Assembly (NCBI GenBank): GCA_002154655.1
Contig: NGUZ01000001.1
Coordinates: 310,001-374,000 of the forward strand
Origin: Corynebacterium kefirresidentii
GTDB taxonomy: Bacteria; Actinomycetota; Actinomycetes; Mycobacteriales; Mycobacteriaceae
Direction of reading: 5' to 3'
DNA length: 64,000 nucleotides
The notes below the pieces were generated by a model that saw only the letters and a list, made by a program, of their open reading frames with translations, made no database searches and had not been told where the DNA came from. How positions within the stretch are numbered: position 1 is the first letter of the stretch; each line of letters begins with the position of its first letter. Below, piece after piece: positions 27,833-37,114 of the stretch. The translations under genes were made by a program, and so were the position numbers.

Positions 27833-28777
27833 TTACTTGCGGGAGCGCTCAACCGCCTGGTTATAGGCAGAAGTGATGAGCTTGCCGAATTCAGTGAATT
27901 CTTCGCTACGGGCCGCGGAGGAGCGGAAGACGAGGCCGACTTCGCGTTCGGCGGTGACATCGGAGGCGAAGTGAGCTATGGCTACATCCTTACCGTGGCA
28001 TTCGGTGGCTAGGGCGGATTCCGGGACGAGGGTGCAACCCAAGCCGCCCATGACCAGCTGCATGATGGTGGTAAGCGAAGAGGCGCGGGTGACGGAGTTG
28101 GTGGCCTCGGCCGGGTTGACGTCGGCGTGGCGGCAGAGATCGACGATTTGGTCGCGCAAGCAGTGGCCGTCGTCAAGTAGCAGCAAATCTAGGTCCTTGA
28201 GCTCGGAAAGCTGGACGTCCTCGCGGCCGGCGATGGGGTGATCGGGAGGGCAAACGATGGAGAATTTTTCCGTGTACAGCGGGCTGTCGACCATGCCGGT
28301 GGTTTCGGACGGAATGGCCATGATGGCGAGGTCCAAGTTGCCATTGCGCAGGCGGGTGATGAGGTGCTGGGTTTGCTCTTCTACAAAACGCGGCTCGAGA
28401 TCCGGGTAGACCTCGGCGAGCATGGAGAGTAAGTCAGGCAGGATATATGGCGCAATTGTGGGGATAACGCCGATGGTGAGCGGGCCTGCGAGGGTGCCGT
28501 TGGCACCGCGTGCGTGGGCTAGGAAAGTATCGGCTGCCTCGAGGGTGGCTTTGGCATAGGGGAGAAGCTTTTCACCGGCCGAGGTGACAATGACCTTGCG
28601 GGTGGAACGCTCGATGAGCTGAAGGCCTAATCCCTGTTCGAGGGCTACGAGACCTTGGGAGAGCGAGGGTTGGGAGATTTCGAGCTTGGCGGCTGCGGTT
28701 CCGAAGTGCTTATTTTCCGCAATGGTGACGAAAGTGCGCAGCTGAGCAAGTGTAGGGCGATACTCTTTATTATGCAT
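27833..28777 (-). CDS. oxyR: Hydrogen peroxide sensor OxyR
   Basis: A LysR-family regulator of 314 residues. The DNA-binding helix-turn-helix is TLAQLRTFVTIAENKHFGTAA with SQPSLSQGLVALEQGLG; the sensor domain holds the redox cysteine pair in DDGHCLRDQIVDLCRH. The start MHNKEYRPTLAQ at 28777 is chosen since it gives the conserved N-terminus; the longer frame adds seven unnatural residues. It is divergent from ahpC, with a candidate OxyR site between. In Corynebacterium OxyR usually acts as a repressor of peroxide genes. Confidence 0.93.
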   Translation of the reverse strand: MHNKEYRPTLAQLRTFVTIAENKHFGTAAAKLEISQPSLSQGLVALEQGLGLQLIERSTRKVIVTSAGEKLLPYAKATLEAADTFLAHARGANGTLAGPLTIGVIPTIAPYILPDLLSMLAEVYPDLEPRFVEEQTQHLITRLRNGNLDLAIMAIPSETTGMVDSPLYTEKFSIVCPPDHPIAGREDVQLSELKDLDLLLLDDGHCLRDQIVDLCRHADVNPAEATNSVTRASSLTTIMQLVMGGLGCTLVPESALATECHGKDVAIAHFASDVTAEREVGLVFRSSAARSEEFTEFGKLITSAYNQAVERSRK

Positions 28778-28800
28778 GCCTATCACTCTAACACTCACCT

Positions 28801-28842
28801 ATAGGATTTGCTATTGACGCGAGCGAAAAAGATGGTATAACT
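28801..28842 (+). promoter_or_regulatory. ahpC promoter with overlapping OxyR-like box
   Basis: TTGACG (28814-28819), 16-base spacer and TATAAC (28836-28841) form a near-consensus SigA promoter. Overlapping the -35 on its left is ATAG-N6-CTAT (28801-28814), a palindrome like the OxyR contacts. This would let OxyR block or activate transcription of ahpC and also influence its own promoter. Confidence 0.7.
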
Positions 28843-28937
28843 GATCGTGTTGGGCCGGATACGGTCCGGCCCCGCTGCTTATAAACCAAGTGGCTGGAAA
28901 CTTAGAGGAAGAGCCTTTAATAAAGGAGTTGAAGACT

Positions 28938-29531
28938 ATGCCTATTTTGACTGTCGGCGAGAAGTTCCCAGAGTTCAACCTCACCGCCCTGACCGGTGGC
29001 GACCTGCATGACGTCAACGCTAACCAGCCGGAGGACTACTTCGAGCAGGTATCCCTGGACAAGTACGAGGGCAAGTGGAAGGTCGTCTTCTTCTACCCGA
29101 AGGACTTCACCTTCGTCTGCCCGACCGAGATCGCTGCCTTTGGCAAGCTGGACGAGGAGTTCCAGGACCGCGATACCCAGATCCTCGGCGGCTCCACCGA
29201 TAACGAGTTCGCTCACTTCAACTGGCGCGCAACCCACCCGGAGCTGAAGGAAGTTCCTTTCCCGATGTTCTCTGACGTGCGCCACGACCTCATCCGCGCA
29301 CTGGGCGTAGAAAACGCTGATGGTGTTGCTGACCGCGCTACCTTCATCATCGACCCGGATGGTGTTATCCAGTTCGTCTCCGTTACCCCGGATGCTGTCG
29401 GCCGCAATGTAGACGAGGTTCTGCGCGTGCTTGACGCTCTGCAGTCCGAAGAGGTCTGCGCTTGCAACTGGGAGAAGAACGACCCCACTAAGAACATCAA
29501 CAAGATGGACGTCGTTCAATCCGCGCTCTAA
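28938..29531 (+). CDS. ahpC: Alkyl hydroperoxide reductase subunit C (peroxiredoxin)
   Basis: AhpC reduces organic and hydrogen peroxides. The 197-residue 2-Cys peroxiredoxin has the peroxidatic Cys in YPKDFTFVCPTEIAAFG (about residue 60) and the resolving Cys in SEEVCACNWEKND near the C-terminus; GGSTDNEFAH and the WRATHPEL motif are also typical of AhpC. AAGGAG lies 9 bases before the chosen ATG. Its reductant is likely AhpD, encoded next. The codon use is strongly biased, indicating high expression. Confidence 0.97.
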   Translation: MPILTVGEKFPEFNLTALTGGDLHDVNANQPEDYFEQVSLDKYEGKWKVVFFYPKDFTFVCPTEIAAFGKLDEEFQDRDTQILGGSTDNEFAHFNWRATHPELKEVPFPMFSDVRHDLIRALGVENADGVADRATFIIDPDGVIQFVSVTPDAVGRNVDEVLRVLDALQSEEVCACNWEKNDPTKNINKMDVVQSAL

Positions 29532-29551
29532 ATCTCACTGAGATGCAGGTT

Positions 29552-29580
29552 AACCCCGCTTTCGTGGCGGGGTTTCCTTT
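29552..29580 (+). terminator. Attenuating hairpin between ahpC and ahpD
   Basis: AACCCCGC (29552) and GCGGGGTT (29567-29574) with 7-base loop, then TCCTTTT. A terminator between two genes of the same unit would reduce ahpD relative to ahpC unless there is read-through; no separate ahpD promoter is obvious to me. Confidence 0.75.
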
Positions 29581-29628
29581 TAAATCCAGCGCAGTAAATT
29601 CCTATCAAAACCTAAAAGGAGAAAAGCT

Positions 29629-30153
29629 ATGTCTATTGATAATCTGAAGTCTGCACTGCCGGAGTACGCCAAGGACCAGAAGCTCAACCTCGGTGCGCTG
29701 ACCCGTTCCAAGGACTTGGACGAAGAGCAGCTGTGGGGCTGCCTGCTGGCATCTGCTGCAGCAACCCGCAATGACACCGTGCTGGCAGAAATCGCTGAGG
29801 AAGCAAAAGAGCACCTCTCCGAGGAGGCTATCAAGGCAGCCTACGGCGCAGCCACCGTCATGGCGATGAATAACGTTGCTTACCGCGCCAAGGGCTGGTT
29901 GGGCGATGACTACGCACAGGTAAAGTTCGGCCTGCGCATGAACATCATCTCCAAGCCGGGCGTAGACAAGGCTAATTTCGAGCTGTGGAATACCGCAGTC
30001 TCCGCCATCAATGGCTGCGAGCACTGCCTGGGTGCTCACGCTCACGAGCTCAACGAGGCTGGTCTGAGCAAGGAGCAGGTCTGGGAGGCCGTCAAGGTCG
30101 CTGCCGTGGTTCAGGCTGTGGCACAGGCTGTCCAGATTGAGGCCGCACGCTAA
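29629..30153 (+). CDS. ahpD: AhpD-type alkylhydroperoxidase
   Basis: The 174-residue AhpD is an adaptor with weak peroxidase activity that reduces AhpC using lipoamide-bound reducing power. The redox CxxC is in [21 protein letters not shown] near residue 131-134, with the proton-relay His and Glu close by. It starts [20 protein letters not shown] after AAAGGAG, 8 bases from the ATG. Same direction as ahpC. This pair in a genus that uses mycothiol suggests a lipoamide-linked peroxide defence, as in Mycobacterium. Confidence 0.95.
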   Translation: MSIDNLKSALPEYAKDQKLNLGALTRSKDLDEEQLWGCLLASAAATRNDTVLAEIAEEAKEHLSEEAIKAAYGAATVMAMNNVAYRAKGWLGDDYAQVKFGLRMNIISKPGVDKANFELWNTAVSAINGCEHCLGAHAHELNEAGLSKEQVWEAVKVAAVVQAVAQAVQIEAAR

Positions 30154-30165
30154 AATAGCCGGCCT

Positions 30166-30231
30166 TTAGCCGCCCTCGCGCTTGCCGACGTCCCCCTCAC
30201 TCGGGGCGTGGCAGCTAGGGCGGCTTTGTCG
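30166..30231. terminator. Long hairpin between ahpD and the DUF3516 helicase
   Basis: AGCCGCCCT (30168-30176) pairs with AGGGCGGCT (30217-30225), enclosing a second CCCC...GGGG stem (CTTGCCGACGTCCCC...GGGGCGTGGCAG). Located between convergent genes with TTTGTCGTTTT to the right. The inner sequence resembles other intergenic spots in this window. Confidence 0.6.
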
Positions 30232-30241
30232 TTTTGGCTGG

Positions 30242-32794
30242 CTAGTACTCCACACGCAGGTCCGACAGCCGGACTTCGCCAGCCTCATCGGAGGCATCGA
30301 GGTCTACCGTGGCGACGAACTGGTAGGCGTGGTCGCCGGCCGGGTCCTTAATGATCTGGCGCACGGACCACAAACGCGAGTCGGTATCGCCCAGGCGGAA
30401 GTACTCGGGACCGCGGGCCTCGGGGCCGGAATCGATATCGTTATATTCATCGAAATAGTCATCCAAGATGGCGCCGAAGTCCGGTACCTCGTCCAGATAA
30501 TCAAGCAGCTCCGCCAAGCGGTCTTCCTTTTCCAAAGCAAAGAGCTGCACCAGACGGAACATGTAATTGCGCACCATAATGGTAAAGGCGCGGCGATTGG
30601 CCGTAAGAGCGGTGGGGTCCTCCACGCCGAAGGCAAGCTCGCGGTCCACGGTGTCTTGGTCGATGGGGGAGTCTTCGCCGGCCATTTGCGCCCATTCGTC
30701 GACAAGCGAGGAATCCACCTGGCGGATAAGCTCACCCAGCCAGATGACGATGTCCTCGAGCTCCGGGGTGTTGTACTCATCGGGGATGGATTGTTTGAGG
30801 GTACGCCAGGCATCGGTCAAGTAACGCAAAATCACGCCCTCGGAGCGGGCTAAGCCGTAGGTGGCGACCAAATCCGAGAAGGTCATTGCATTTTCGAGCA
30901 TGTCACGGACTACGGACTTGGGGCGCAACTCGAATTCCTTGACCCAGGCATTCGTCTCCGCAAAAGTATCGTAGGCCTGCTCCAAAAGCTCCTCGAGCGG
31001 TTTGGGCCAGGTGATATCCTCCACGATATTCATACGGTCGGTGTAGTCCACTCCATCCGCCTTCAGCGCGGCAATTTCCTCGCCGCGGCGCTGTTTCTGC
31101 TGGGCGATGAGCACCTGACGCGGATCATCCAGGATGGCCTCGAATACGGAAATAACGTCCAAGTCATAGGTGTCCGCCTCCGGATCCAGCAGCGAGAGCG
31201 CGGCTAGGGCGAATGGTCCCAGCGGTTGGTTAAGTGCGAAATCGCGGGGGAGTTCGCGCACCAAATGATAGGGTCGGCCGTAGATATCCAAGCCCTTGGT
31301 GGATTTTTGCACCACGCCGGAATCCACTAGCCCGCGGAAAAGGTCGAGGGCTGTGAGAATGTCCTTATTCTGCTTGCTGCGATTATCGTGGTTGTCCCGC
31401 AGCAGATGGCGCATGTGTTCATAGCCATTGCCATGTCGTGCCAATACATTAAGCAACATCGAGTTAGAGACGCGGAATTGAGACGTCAGCTGCTCAGGCT
31501 CAGCCTCAGTAAGGCGCGCAAAGGTCTTTTCGGACCACGAAACCTCGCCCTCTCGAGCGGACTTTTTCTTTAGCTTCTTCAAGCGCTTGGGGTCATCACC
31601 GATGCGGCGGCGTTCCTTAGCGTTTTCGATCTCGTGCTCGGGGGCCTCGACCACCACGGTGCCCTCGGTGTCATAGCCGGCGCGGCCGGCACGCCCAGCA
31701 ATCTGGTGGAATTCGCGCGACTTGAGGATGCGTTGGCGCTGTCCATCGAACTTAGCCAGCCCCGTCATCAGTACGGTACGGATGGGCACGTTAATGCCCA
31801 CCCCCAGGGTATCGGTGCCGCAAATGACCTTAAGCAGGCCCTTTTGTGCCAGGCGCTCTACTAAACGGCGGTATTTGGGCAGCATGCCCGCGTGGTGGAT
31901 GCCGATGCCCTTGCGCAGCAACTTAGATAGATCCTTGCCAAAGGCAGTGGTGAAACGGAAGCCGCCGATTTCTTGGGCAATGGCCTCTTTTTCTTCTTTG
32001 GTGATTATCCCCGAAAGCGAGGTGAGCGCCTGGGCGCGCTCGGCGGCCTCCCGCTGGGAAAAGTGCACCACGTAAATGGGGGCCTTCTTATCGGCCAAGA
32101 GCTCTTCGATGGTCTCGTGCACCGCACTAAAGACATAGGAAAAATCCAGCGGCACAGGGCGCGTGGTACCAGCAACCAGGTCGGTAGCGCGGCCGGTACG
32201 ACGGCTAAGGTCTTCTTCCAACCACGTGGTATCGCCCAGGGTGGCGGACATAAGCAAGAACTGCGCCTTGGACAGCTCTAGTAGCGGCACCTGCCAGGCC
32301 CAGCCGCGGTCCGGTTCAGAGTAGTAGTGGAACTCGTCCATCACCACCTGGTCGATATTGGCCTCGGCGCCGTCGCGAAGCGCAATATTAGCCACAATCT
32401 CAGCCGTGGCGGCGATGATGGGGGCATTGCCGTTGACGGTGGCGTCACCAGTCATCATGCCCACATTTTCCGCGCCAAAGATATCGCAGAGGGCAAAGAA
32501 CTTCTCACTTACTAGAGCCTTGATGGGCGCCGTATAAAAACTGCGCTGGCCACGGGCCAAGGCGATAAAGTGTGCGGCATTGGCCACCATGGACTTTCCG
32601 GAGCCAGTCGGGGTAGCGAGGATGACATTATCGCCGGCCAAGATCCCCAGCGAGGCCTCCTCCTGCGCTGGATACAAATTAATGCCCCGGCCGGTGGTCC
32701 ACGAGGTAAAGGTATCCCAGATCGCCTCATCTACGAGGGACTCGGGCACTTCCGATAAATCTGGCAGCAGCTGAGATAAGTTCACCCCCACCAC
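30242..32794 (-). CDS. DEAD/DEAH-type helicase with C-terminal DUF3516
   Basis: An 850-residue SF2 helicase. Walker A ATPTGSGKSMVANAAH, motif Ia APIKALVSEKF, motif II VVMDEFHYYSEPDRG (DEFH in place of DEAH/DEVH), motif III SATLGD, motif VI HQIAGRAGRAGYD. The C-terminal 500 residues are the region I associate with DUF3516, found in actinobacterial RNA helicases. The start is a GTG with a second GTG codon adjacent; no strong ribosome binding site. It lies 25 bases after the PAC2-family gene, so the two form an operon. Substrate unknown; a role in RNA turnover is plausible. Confidence 0.88.
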   Translation of the reverse strand: MVGVNLSQLLPDLSEVPESLVDEAIWDTFTSWTTGRGINLYPAQEEASLGILAGDNVILATPTGSGKSMVANAAHFIALARGQRSFYTAPIKALVSEKFFALCDIFGAENVGMMTGDATVNGNAPIIAATAEIVANIALRDGAEANIDQVVMDEFHYYSEPDRGWAWQVPLLELSKAQFLLMSATLGDTTWLEEDLSRRTGRATDLVAGTTRPVPLDFSYVFSAVHETIEELLADKKAPIYVVHFSQREAAERAQALTSLSGIITKEEKEAIAQEIGGFRFTTAFGKDLSKLLRKGIGIHHAGMLPKYRRLVERLAQKGLLKVICGTDTLGVGINVPIRTVLMTGLAKFDGQRQRILKSREFHQIAGRAGRAGYDTEGTVVVEAPEHEIENAKERRRIGDDPKRLKKLKKKSAREGEVSWSEKTFARLTEAEPEQLTSQFRVSNSMLLNVLARHGNGYEHMRHLLRDNHDNRSKQNKDILTALDLFRGLVDSGVVQKSTKGLDIYGRPYHLVRELPRDFALNQPLGPFALAALSLLDPEADTYDLDVISVFEAILDDPRQVLIAQQKQRRGEEIAALKADGVDYTDRMNIVEDITWPKPLEELLEQAYDTFAETNAWVKEFELRPKSVVRDMLENAMTFSDLVATYGLARSEGVILRYLTDAWRTLKQSIPDEYNTPELEDIVIWLGELIRQVDSSLVDEWAQMAGEDSPIDQDTVDRELAFGVEDPTALTANRRAFTIMVRNYMFRLVQLFALEKEDRLAELLDYLDEVPDFGAILDDYFDEYNDIDSGPEARGPEYFRLGDTDSRLWSVRQIIKDPAGDHAYQFVATVDLDASDEAGEVRLSDLRVEY

Positions 32795-32819
32795 CTTAGC
32801 GGTGATGAGGGTGGGTTAG

Positions 32820-33884
32820 TTAGATATCGTCACCTAAGTCGCCATCGCCCTGAGCGGAATCTGGATCATCCTTGCCGTTATCGGCTTGAGAGCCCTCGCC
32901 ATCGGCGGAATCTTCGCGGTCATCTATGTCAGAGTTAATGATCTGCTGGCTTTCTTCCTTATCCAAAGAAGCCAAGAAGGCTTGGAACTCCTCGCTGATT
33001 TCCTCGCCGGTAGGCACGGCTTCCTCGCCGGGCATGATAGCTTGCGGGTGTTCCTTGCGGTAGCGCTCCATATAGGCGTCATACTGCTGCTCGAGTTGCT
33101 GAACCACGCTTTCTATCTCATCCGAGCCACCAACTTGTTCTTCCAGTTGGTTTTCTACGCGGGAAATATCAGCCTCGATGCTGCCCAAAGGAATATTGAG
33201 GTGCGCAGCCCGAGCTACCGAATTCAATAACTGGAACGTGGCTTGCGGGTAGGGCGAAGCCGCAAGATAATGCGGCACGTGGACGGTATATCCGGCTACG
33301 GTGCGCTGCTTATCCGCCAGTGCTTTTTCCAGATACAGTGCAGCAGAGCCTGGGACCATCATGGTGGAATCCATCGACAACATATGCTCAGTCAGACGGG
33401 AGGAAGTGCCATGCGCCGTGACCACCGTGGGGCGGGTGTGCGGAACCGGCATAGGTGCTGCATAGAGCATGATGGTGTCATTGATATTGAACTTTTCCAC
33501 CAGCTTGACCACAGCAGTGGTAAAAGCCTCCCAGCGCATGTCGGGCTCTGGGCCAGACAGCAGTAGGAAGGTTTTGCCGGAATTATCGCGCAGGACCTTG
33601 ATACCCAGGTCCATCGATTCAATTTCTAGCGCCCGATCCTTATCGATGGTGACGGCTGGCCGGCGCGAGCGGTAATCAATCAGCTCATCAGAGTTAAACG
33701 AGGCCAGTTGGCGGCCTTCCAAAGCTGCCTTCAAATGGTCCGCACTAGCCTCGATGGCCTGGCCGGCGTCTGCATAGCCGTGCATGGCAACAATCATGGT
33801 GGGGCCTTGTCCGTCACCGGAATCATCCCTAATCACCGGGGCTGGATACTCCAGCTCATACATGCGGCGATCTTCTTCGTGCAT
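32820..33884 (-). CDS. PAC2-family protein
   Basis: A 354-residue protein of the proteasome-assembly-chaperone 2 (PAC2) fold, similar to mycobacterial Rv2125 as I recall. Visible segments include TMIVAMHGYADAGQAIEASADHL and FLLLSGPEPDMRWEAF, then MLYAAPMPVPHTRPTVVTAHGTS, TVAGYTVHVPHYLA, and a coiled-coil-like stretch VENQLEEQVGGSDEIESVVQQLE near residue 255. The last 50 residues are highly acidic and disordered (DREDSADGEGSQ and onward). An AAGGAGG 8-9 bases before the ATG supports the start. The function in bacteria lacking a proteasome is unknown; the tight link to a helicase is suggestive. Confidence 0.87.
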   Translation of the reverse strand: MHEEDRRMYELEYPAPVIRDDSGDGQGPTMIVAMHGYADAGQAIEASADHLKAALEGRQLASFNSDELIDYRSRRPAVTIDKDRALEIESMDLGIKVLRDNSGKTFLLLSGPEPDMRWEAFTTAVVKLVEKFNINDTIMLYAAPMPVPHTRPTVVTAHGTSSRLTEHMLSMDSTMMVPGSAALYLEKALADKQRTVAGYTVHVPHYLAASPYPQATFQLLNSVARAAHLNIPLGSIEADISRVENQLEEQVGGSDEIESVVQQLEQQYDAYMERYRKEHPQAIMPGEEAVPTGEEISEEFQAFLASLDKEESQQIINSDIDDREDSADGEGSQADNGKDDPDSAQGDGDLGDDI

Positions 33885-34127
33885 GTTGTGTTACCTCCTT
33901 GCTTTCTTACCTACCCCAACGCCGCAGGCGGGCTCAGTATTCCCGCGCGCACTGGGAGGTTAAATAACTGATTGTGCCCCAAATCGCCGCACTTTGCCAG
34001 CGCAATCCCGGGCGGGGTGTGGACAAGCCGCTTGCCGACGCCCCCTTCACCCCACCTATCCCCAGATTCTTACTACTTCTCAATGCTTGTCCTATACATG
34101 GTTGCGCGCGTGGCTGAAGCTGGGGCC

Positions 34128-35228
34128 ATGAACATCTCAACACCAACTCAGCCCATTCGTACGCCCGGCGATATCCTCGCCAATATCCCAGGAATCCTCG
34201 GATTCTTCCCCTCCGAATCAGTCATCCTCATCTCCATCCAGCCCAGCCCACGCGGATACAGTATGGGGCCGGTAGCCCGCCTCAATCTGAACGATGTCCC
34301 TGCCGCCTTGCAAGAAGTGATGGATGCATTTCACTGCGGCAACCCCGAAAGCATCTTTGGTTTCGTTCTCTCTCAACGCCAAGAAGAAGATCTGTGGGAT
34401 ATCTTGCACTCCCTCTACCGCTTTCAGGATCGCTCTGGTGTGGGCATTGACGCCTGTTGGCTGGCCGAAGAGCTATCTACTGATACAGCCTACGACCTCA
34501 TTTTTGGCCACGCGTCCGAGGACGGCGAGGGCCCGCTGCAGAATTGGATGGAAGGAACCATTCCCGCCATATCGACGAGCCACTCCATGCGTGCGTGCGT
34601 GAATAATGGCATGCTTCCTGAACTCAGCCGCAATGATTTGGTTCAGCGTTTTAAGGACCACAACCCATACTTTGGGAAAGAAGAAATTAGCGCGATGGAG
34701 CGATGCTGCAGAGAAATAGCCCGCCAGCTGCGCGCCGGGCGCGGTTACCAAACTTCAGATCCAGTGCAGGTGGTCAAGCGCCTTATCGCTGATGTCCGCT
34801 TCGTGCTCAGTGAGGTGGAATCGCTGGAGGAGACTTTGGAAAATGAGGAATTGCTGTGTGCAGCAGCCATGTGGATGTCTACCACGTGGACCCGTGACCT
34901 GGTCATCACAGAGCTGGTGTCTGCGCCGCGGGAAGCAGGGGACCTCCTCCTAGCGGTGGCACGTACATTCCAGGGGTCTATCCGCTATAACGCCCTAGCC
35001 TTATATGCAGCTAGCCAGGTATCCCATGAATTCGGAATTTATGCGGGTCCGGCGCTTTCTGTACTAGTAGAAGAGGCGCCCCATCATAATTTGGGGCGCC
35101 TCATAGCGCAGGGGTATCGCAGCGGCATGGGAAGGCGGTTGGTCACGAGCCTCTGCCATGGCTGTGAGTTAGCCCGCGAAGCGGCGGGGCTTGGCGCTGA
35201 TGCCCCGCAAAGTAGCTTCGGAGGCTAG
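34128..35228 (+). CDS. DUF4192 domain protein
   Basis: A 366-residue protein with the DUF4192 N-terminal signature [30 protein letters not shown] and later [18 protein letters not shown] and [21 protein letters not shown]4192 is restricted to Actinobacteria and its function is unknown. The start at 34128 is chosen because it matches the conserved N-terminal [17 protein letters not shown]; ATGs at 34098 and 34086 are alternatives. A TATACA (-10-like) at 34093 lies just upstream. It converges with galE, and the two stops overlap by 4 bases. Confidence 0.82.
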   Translation: MNISTPTQPIRTPGDILANIPGILGFFPSESVILISIQPSPRGYSMGPVARLNLNDVPAALQEVMDAFHCGNPESIFGFVLSQRQEEDLWDILHSLYRFQDRSGVGIDACWLAEELSTDTAYDLIFGHASEDGEGPLQNWMEGTIPAISTSHSMRACVNNGMLPELSRNDLVQRFKDHNPYFGKEEISAMERCCREIARQLRAGRGYQTSDPVQVVKRLIADVRFVLSEVESLEETLENEELLCAAAMWMSTTWTRDLVITELVSAPREAGDLLLAVARTFQGSIRYNALALYAASQVSHEFGIYAGPALSVLVEEAPHHNLGRLIAQGYRSGMGRRLVTSLCHGCELAREAAGLGADAPQSSFGG

Positions 35229-36211
35229 GCCCGCTTCGCCGAATGTGCCTTATCACCTAGTTGGCGGGTGAAATTCCATGCATCGGTAACGATCGTTTCC
35301 AGATCCGTGCGGGTGGGGTTCCATCCGAGCTCCCGCTTGATCTTCTCTGAGGAAGCGATGAGGGTGGCGGGGTCGCCTGCGCGGCGCGGAGCCACCTCAG
35401 CAGGAATGTCGTGGCCGGTGACCTTGCGGCACATCTCAATGACCTGCTTGACGGAGTAGCCATCACCAGAACCCAGGTTGTAAATGCGGTGACTACCAGA
35501 TTCATTGGATTCGAGAGCAAGCACATGGGCATCGGCCAGATCACGGATATGGATATAGTCACGCACTGGGGTGCCGTCTGCGGTATCCCAGTCATCACCG
35601 AACATGAAGATCTTATCGCGGTGGCCCAAGGCCACCTGCAACACGATGGGGATGAGGTGGGTTTCTACCTCGCGGTTCTCACCGATGTTTCCGTAGGCTC
35701 CAGCCACATTGAAGTAGCGCAGGGAGGTCGCCCCCAATCCATAGGCGTGGGCGAAAGAGGTGATCATGTAGTCGATGGCAAGCTTGGTTGCACCATAGGG
35801 ATTGGTGGGCTGGGTTGGCATATCCTCTGTAATCGGCACTTGGTCCGGCTCACCGTAGGTTGCAGCAGTGGAGGAAAAGACGAGATTTTTGACCTCGTTA
35901 TCCCGCATGGCATTGAGCAGCGTCAGGGTAGTAACGACATTGTGCTGCCAATACTCATCGGGCTTTTCCACGGATTCGCCCACCAACGAGCGCGCCGCGA
36001 AGTGGATGACACCCTCGAAGCCACCTTCTCCCAGGACCTCGGAGGCCTTATCCGCCACGTCGCCCTCGACGACGCGGGCTGTTTCTGGAACGGCTTCGCG
36101 GTTTCCGGTGGAGAAATTGTCAATGATGGTTACATCATGGCCTTGTTCGACCAATACAGCGGCGCACACGCTGCCGACATAGCCGGCGCCACCGGTGACA
36201 AGAAGTTTCAT
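35225..36211 (-). CDS. galE: UDP-glucose 4-epimerase
   Basis: Interconverts UDP-glucose and UDP-galactose, supplying galactan of the arabinogalactan wall. The 328-residue short-chain dehydrogenase has the NAD motif [16 protein letters not shown] at the N-terminus, the catalytic YxxxK in [11 protein letters not shown] and the epimerase segment [17 protein letters not shown], formed by the last codons of dtxR, lies 8 bases before the ATG. The dtxR-galE pair is a standard corynebacterial operon. Confidence 0.95.
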   Translation of the reverse strand: MKLLVTGGAGYVGSVCAAVLVEQGHDVTIIDNFSTGNREAVPETARVVEGDVADKASEVLGEGGFEGVIHFAARSLVGESVEKPDEYWQHNVVTTLTLLNAMRDNEVKNLVFSSTAATYGEPDQVPITEDMPTQPTNPYGATKLAIDYMITSFAHAYGLGATSLRYFNVAGAYGNIGENREVETHLIPIVLQVALGHRDKIFMFGDDWDTADGTPVRDYIHIRDLADAHVLALESNESGSHRIYNLGSGDGYSVKQVIEMCRKVTGHDIPAEVAPRRAGDPATLIASSEKIKRELGWNPTRTDLETIVTDAWNFTRQLGDKAHSAKRA

Positions 36212-36213
36212 GG

Positions 36214-36891
36214 TTATACCTCCACGCGCACTGCGTGCGCCAAGTCGTCGGAAAGCACGACGCTGCCGCCATCCGGTGTCGACAACGTAATCGTGCCGCT
36301 GTTATTGACTACCGATACCTTTGCTCCCACGCGGATTCCGGCAGCGGTGAGTTCCTGGAAGGTGCCATCATCAACCTGCAAAATCTCATTGACCTGGATG
36401 ACGGTGGCGGAAACCTCCTCACCATTGGGGAGATCGACTGCGCGGGTGCCCTGGTCCGGCTGCGGAGCATCGAAGCCCAGTGCAGACAGCGCCGGGATAG
36501 GGTTGCCAAATGGTGACCGGGTTGGATCATCGAGAACCGCGACCATGCGCTTTTCTACTTCTTCGCTCATCACATGCTCCCAACGGCAGGCCTCGTCGTG
36601 AACTTTTGCGATGTCGAGCCCGAGGACGTCGGTAAGCAAACGCTCTGCCAAACGGTGCTTGCGCATGACTGCGGTAGCCAGGTCGCGGCCCTTGTCTGTG
36701 AGATCCAAACTGCGGTCGGTACGCACGTGCAAAAGTCCGTCGCGTTCCATGCGAGCTACAGTTTGAGAAACCGTAGGCCCAGACTGCTCCAAACGCTCCG
36801 CGATGCGGGCGCGAAGGGGAGTAATACCTTCTTCCTCTAGCTCGTAGATGGTGCGTAGATACATCTCCGTTGTATCAACTAGGTCCCTCAC
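36214..36891 (-). CDS. dtxR: Iron-dependent repressor DtxR
   Basis: Represses iron acquisition and related genes when loaded with ferrous iron. The 225-residue product reads [20 protein letters not shown] and, at the recognition helix, [25 protein letters not shown]. The metal ligands known in the diphtheria protein are present: Met10, and the His/Glu/Cys set in [11 protein letters not shown] and [14 protein letters not shown]-terminal SH3-like domain follows. Start is a GTG at 36891. It is cotranscribed with galE, whose start lies 2 bases after the dtxR stop. Confidence 0.98.
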   Translation of the reverse strand: MRDLVDTTEMYLRTIYELEEEGITPLRARIAERLEQSGPTVSQTVARMERDGLLHVRTDRSLDLTDKGRDLATAVMRKHRLAERLLTDVLGLDIAKVHDEACRWEHVMSEEVEKRMVAVLDDPTRSPFGNPIPALSALGFDAPQPDQGTRAVDLPNGEEVSATVIQVNEILQVDDGTFQELTAAGIRVGAKVSVVNNSGTITLSTPDGGSVVLSDDLAHAVRVEV

Positions 36892-37035
36892 GTGGGCATA
36901 CCTTTCTGTGTGAATACAGTTTCGCGGCTAATCTCCCGACCAAGGACGGGAAAGCGCTTTCTAGACTCTGCAGTCCAGATTAGCCTACCTAAGCCCTTGC
37001 TCGCCGCGTCGAACTAAGCCGCTGCCTTTCTAACG

Positions 37036-37080
37036 CCAAACCCCGAGCCCGTGGCAGTATTGTGCCGAATGGACTCGGGG
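37036..37080 (-). terminator. Terminator after sigB
   Basis: CCCCGAG (37041) and CTCGGGG (37074) enclose a smaller GGCA/TGCC stem; on the minus strand the hairpin is followed by TTTGGCG, a weak T-run. It sits just after the sigB stop. Confidence 0.6.
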
Positions 37081-37114
37081 AGGGAGACTGGACGCGGAGC
37101 GCTGCCAGCCCAGA

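Noticed and set aside
35411..36601. Long frame opposite galE and dtxR
   Set aside because: Shadow of two certain genes on the other strand; high GC leaves long antisense frames open.
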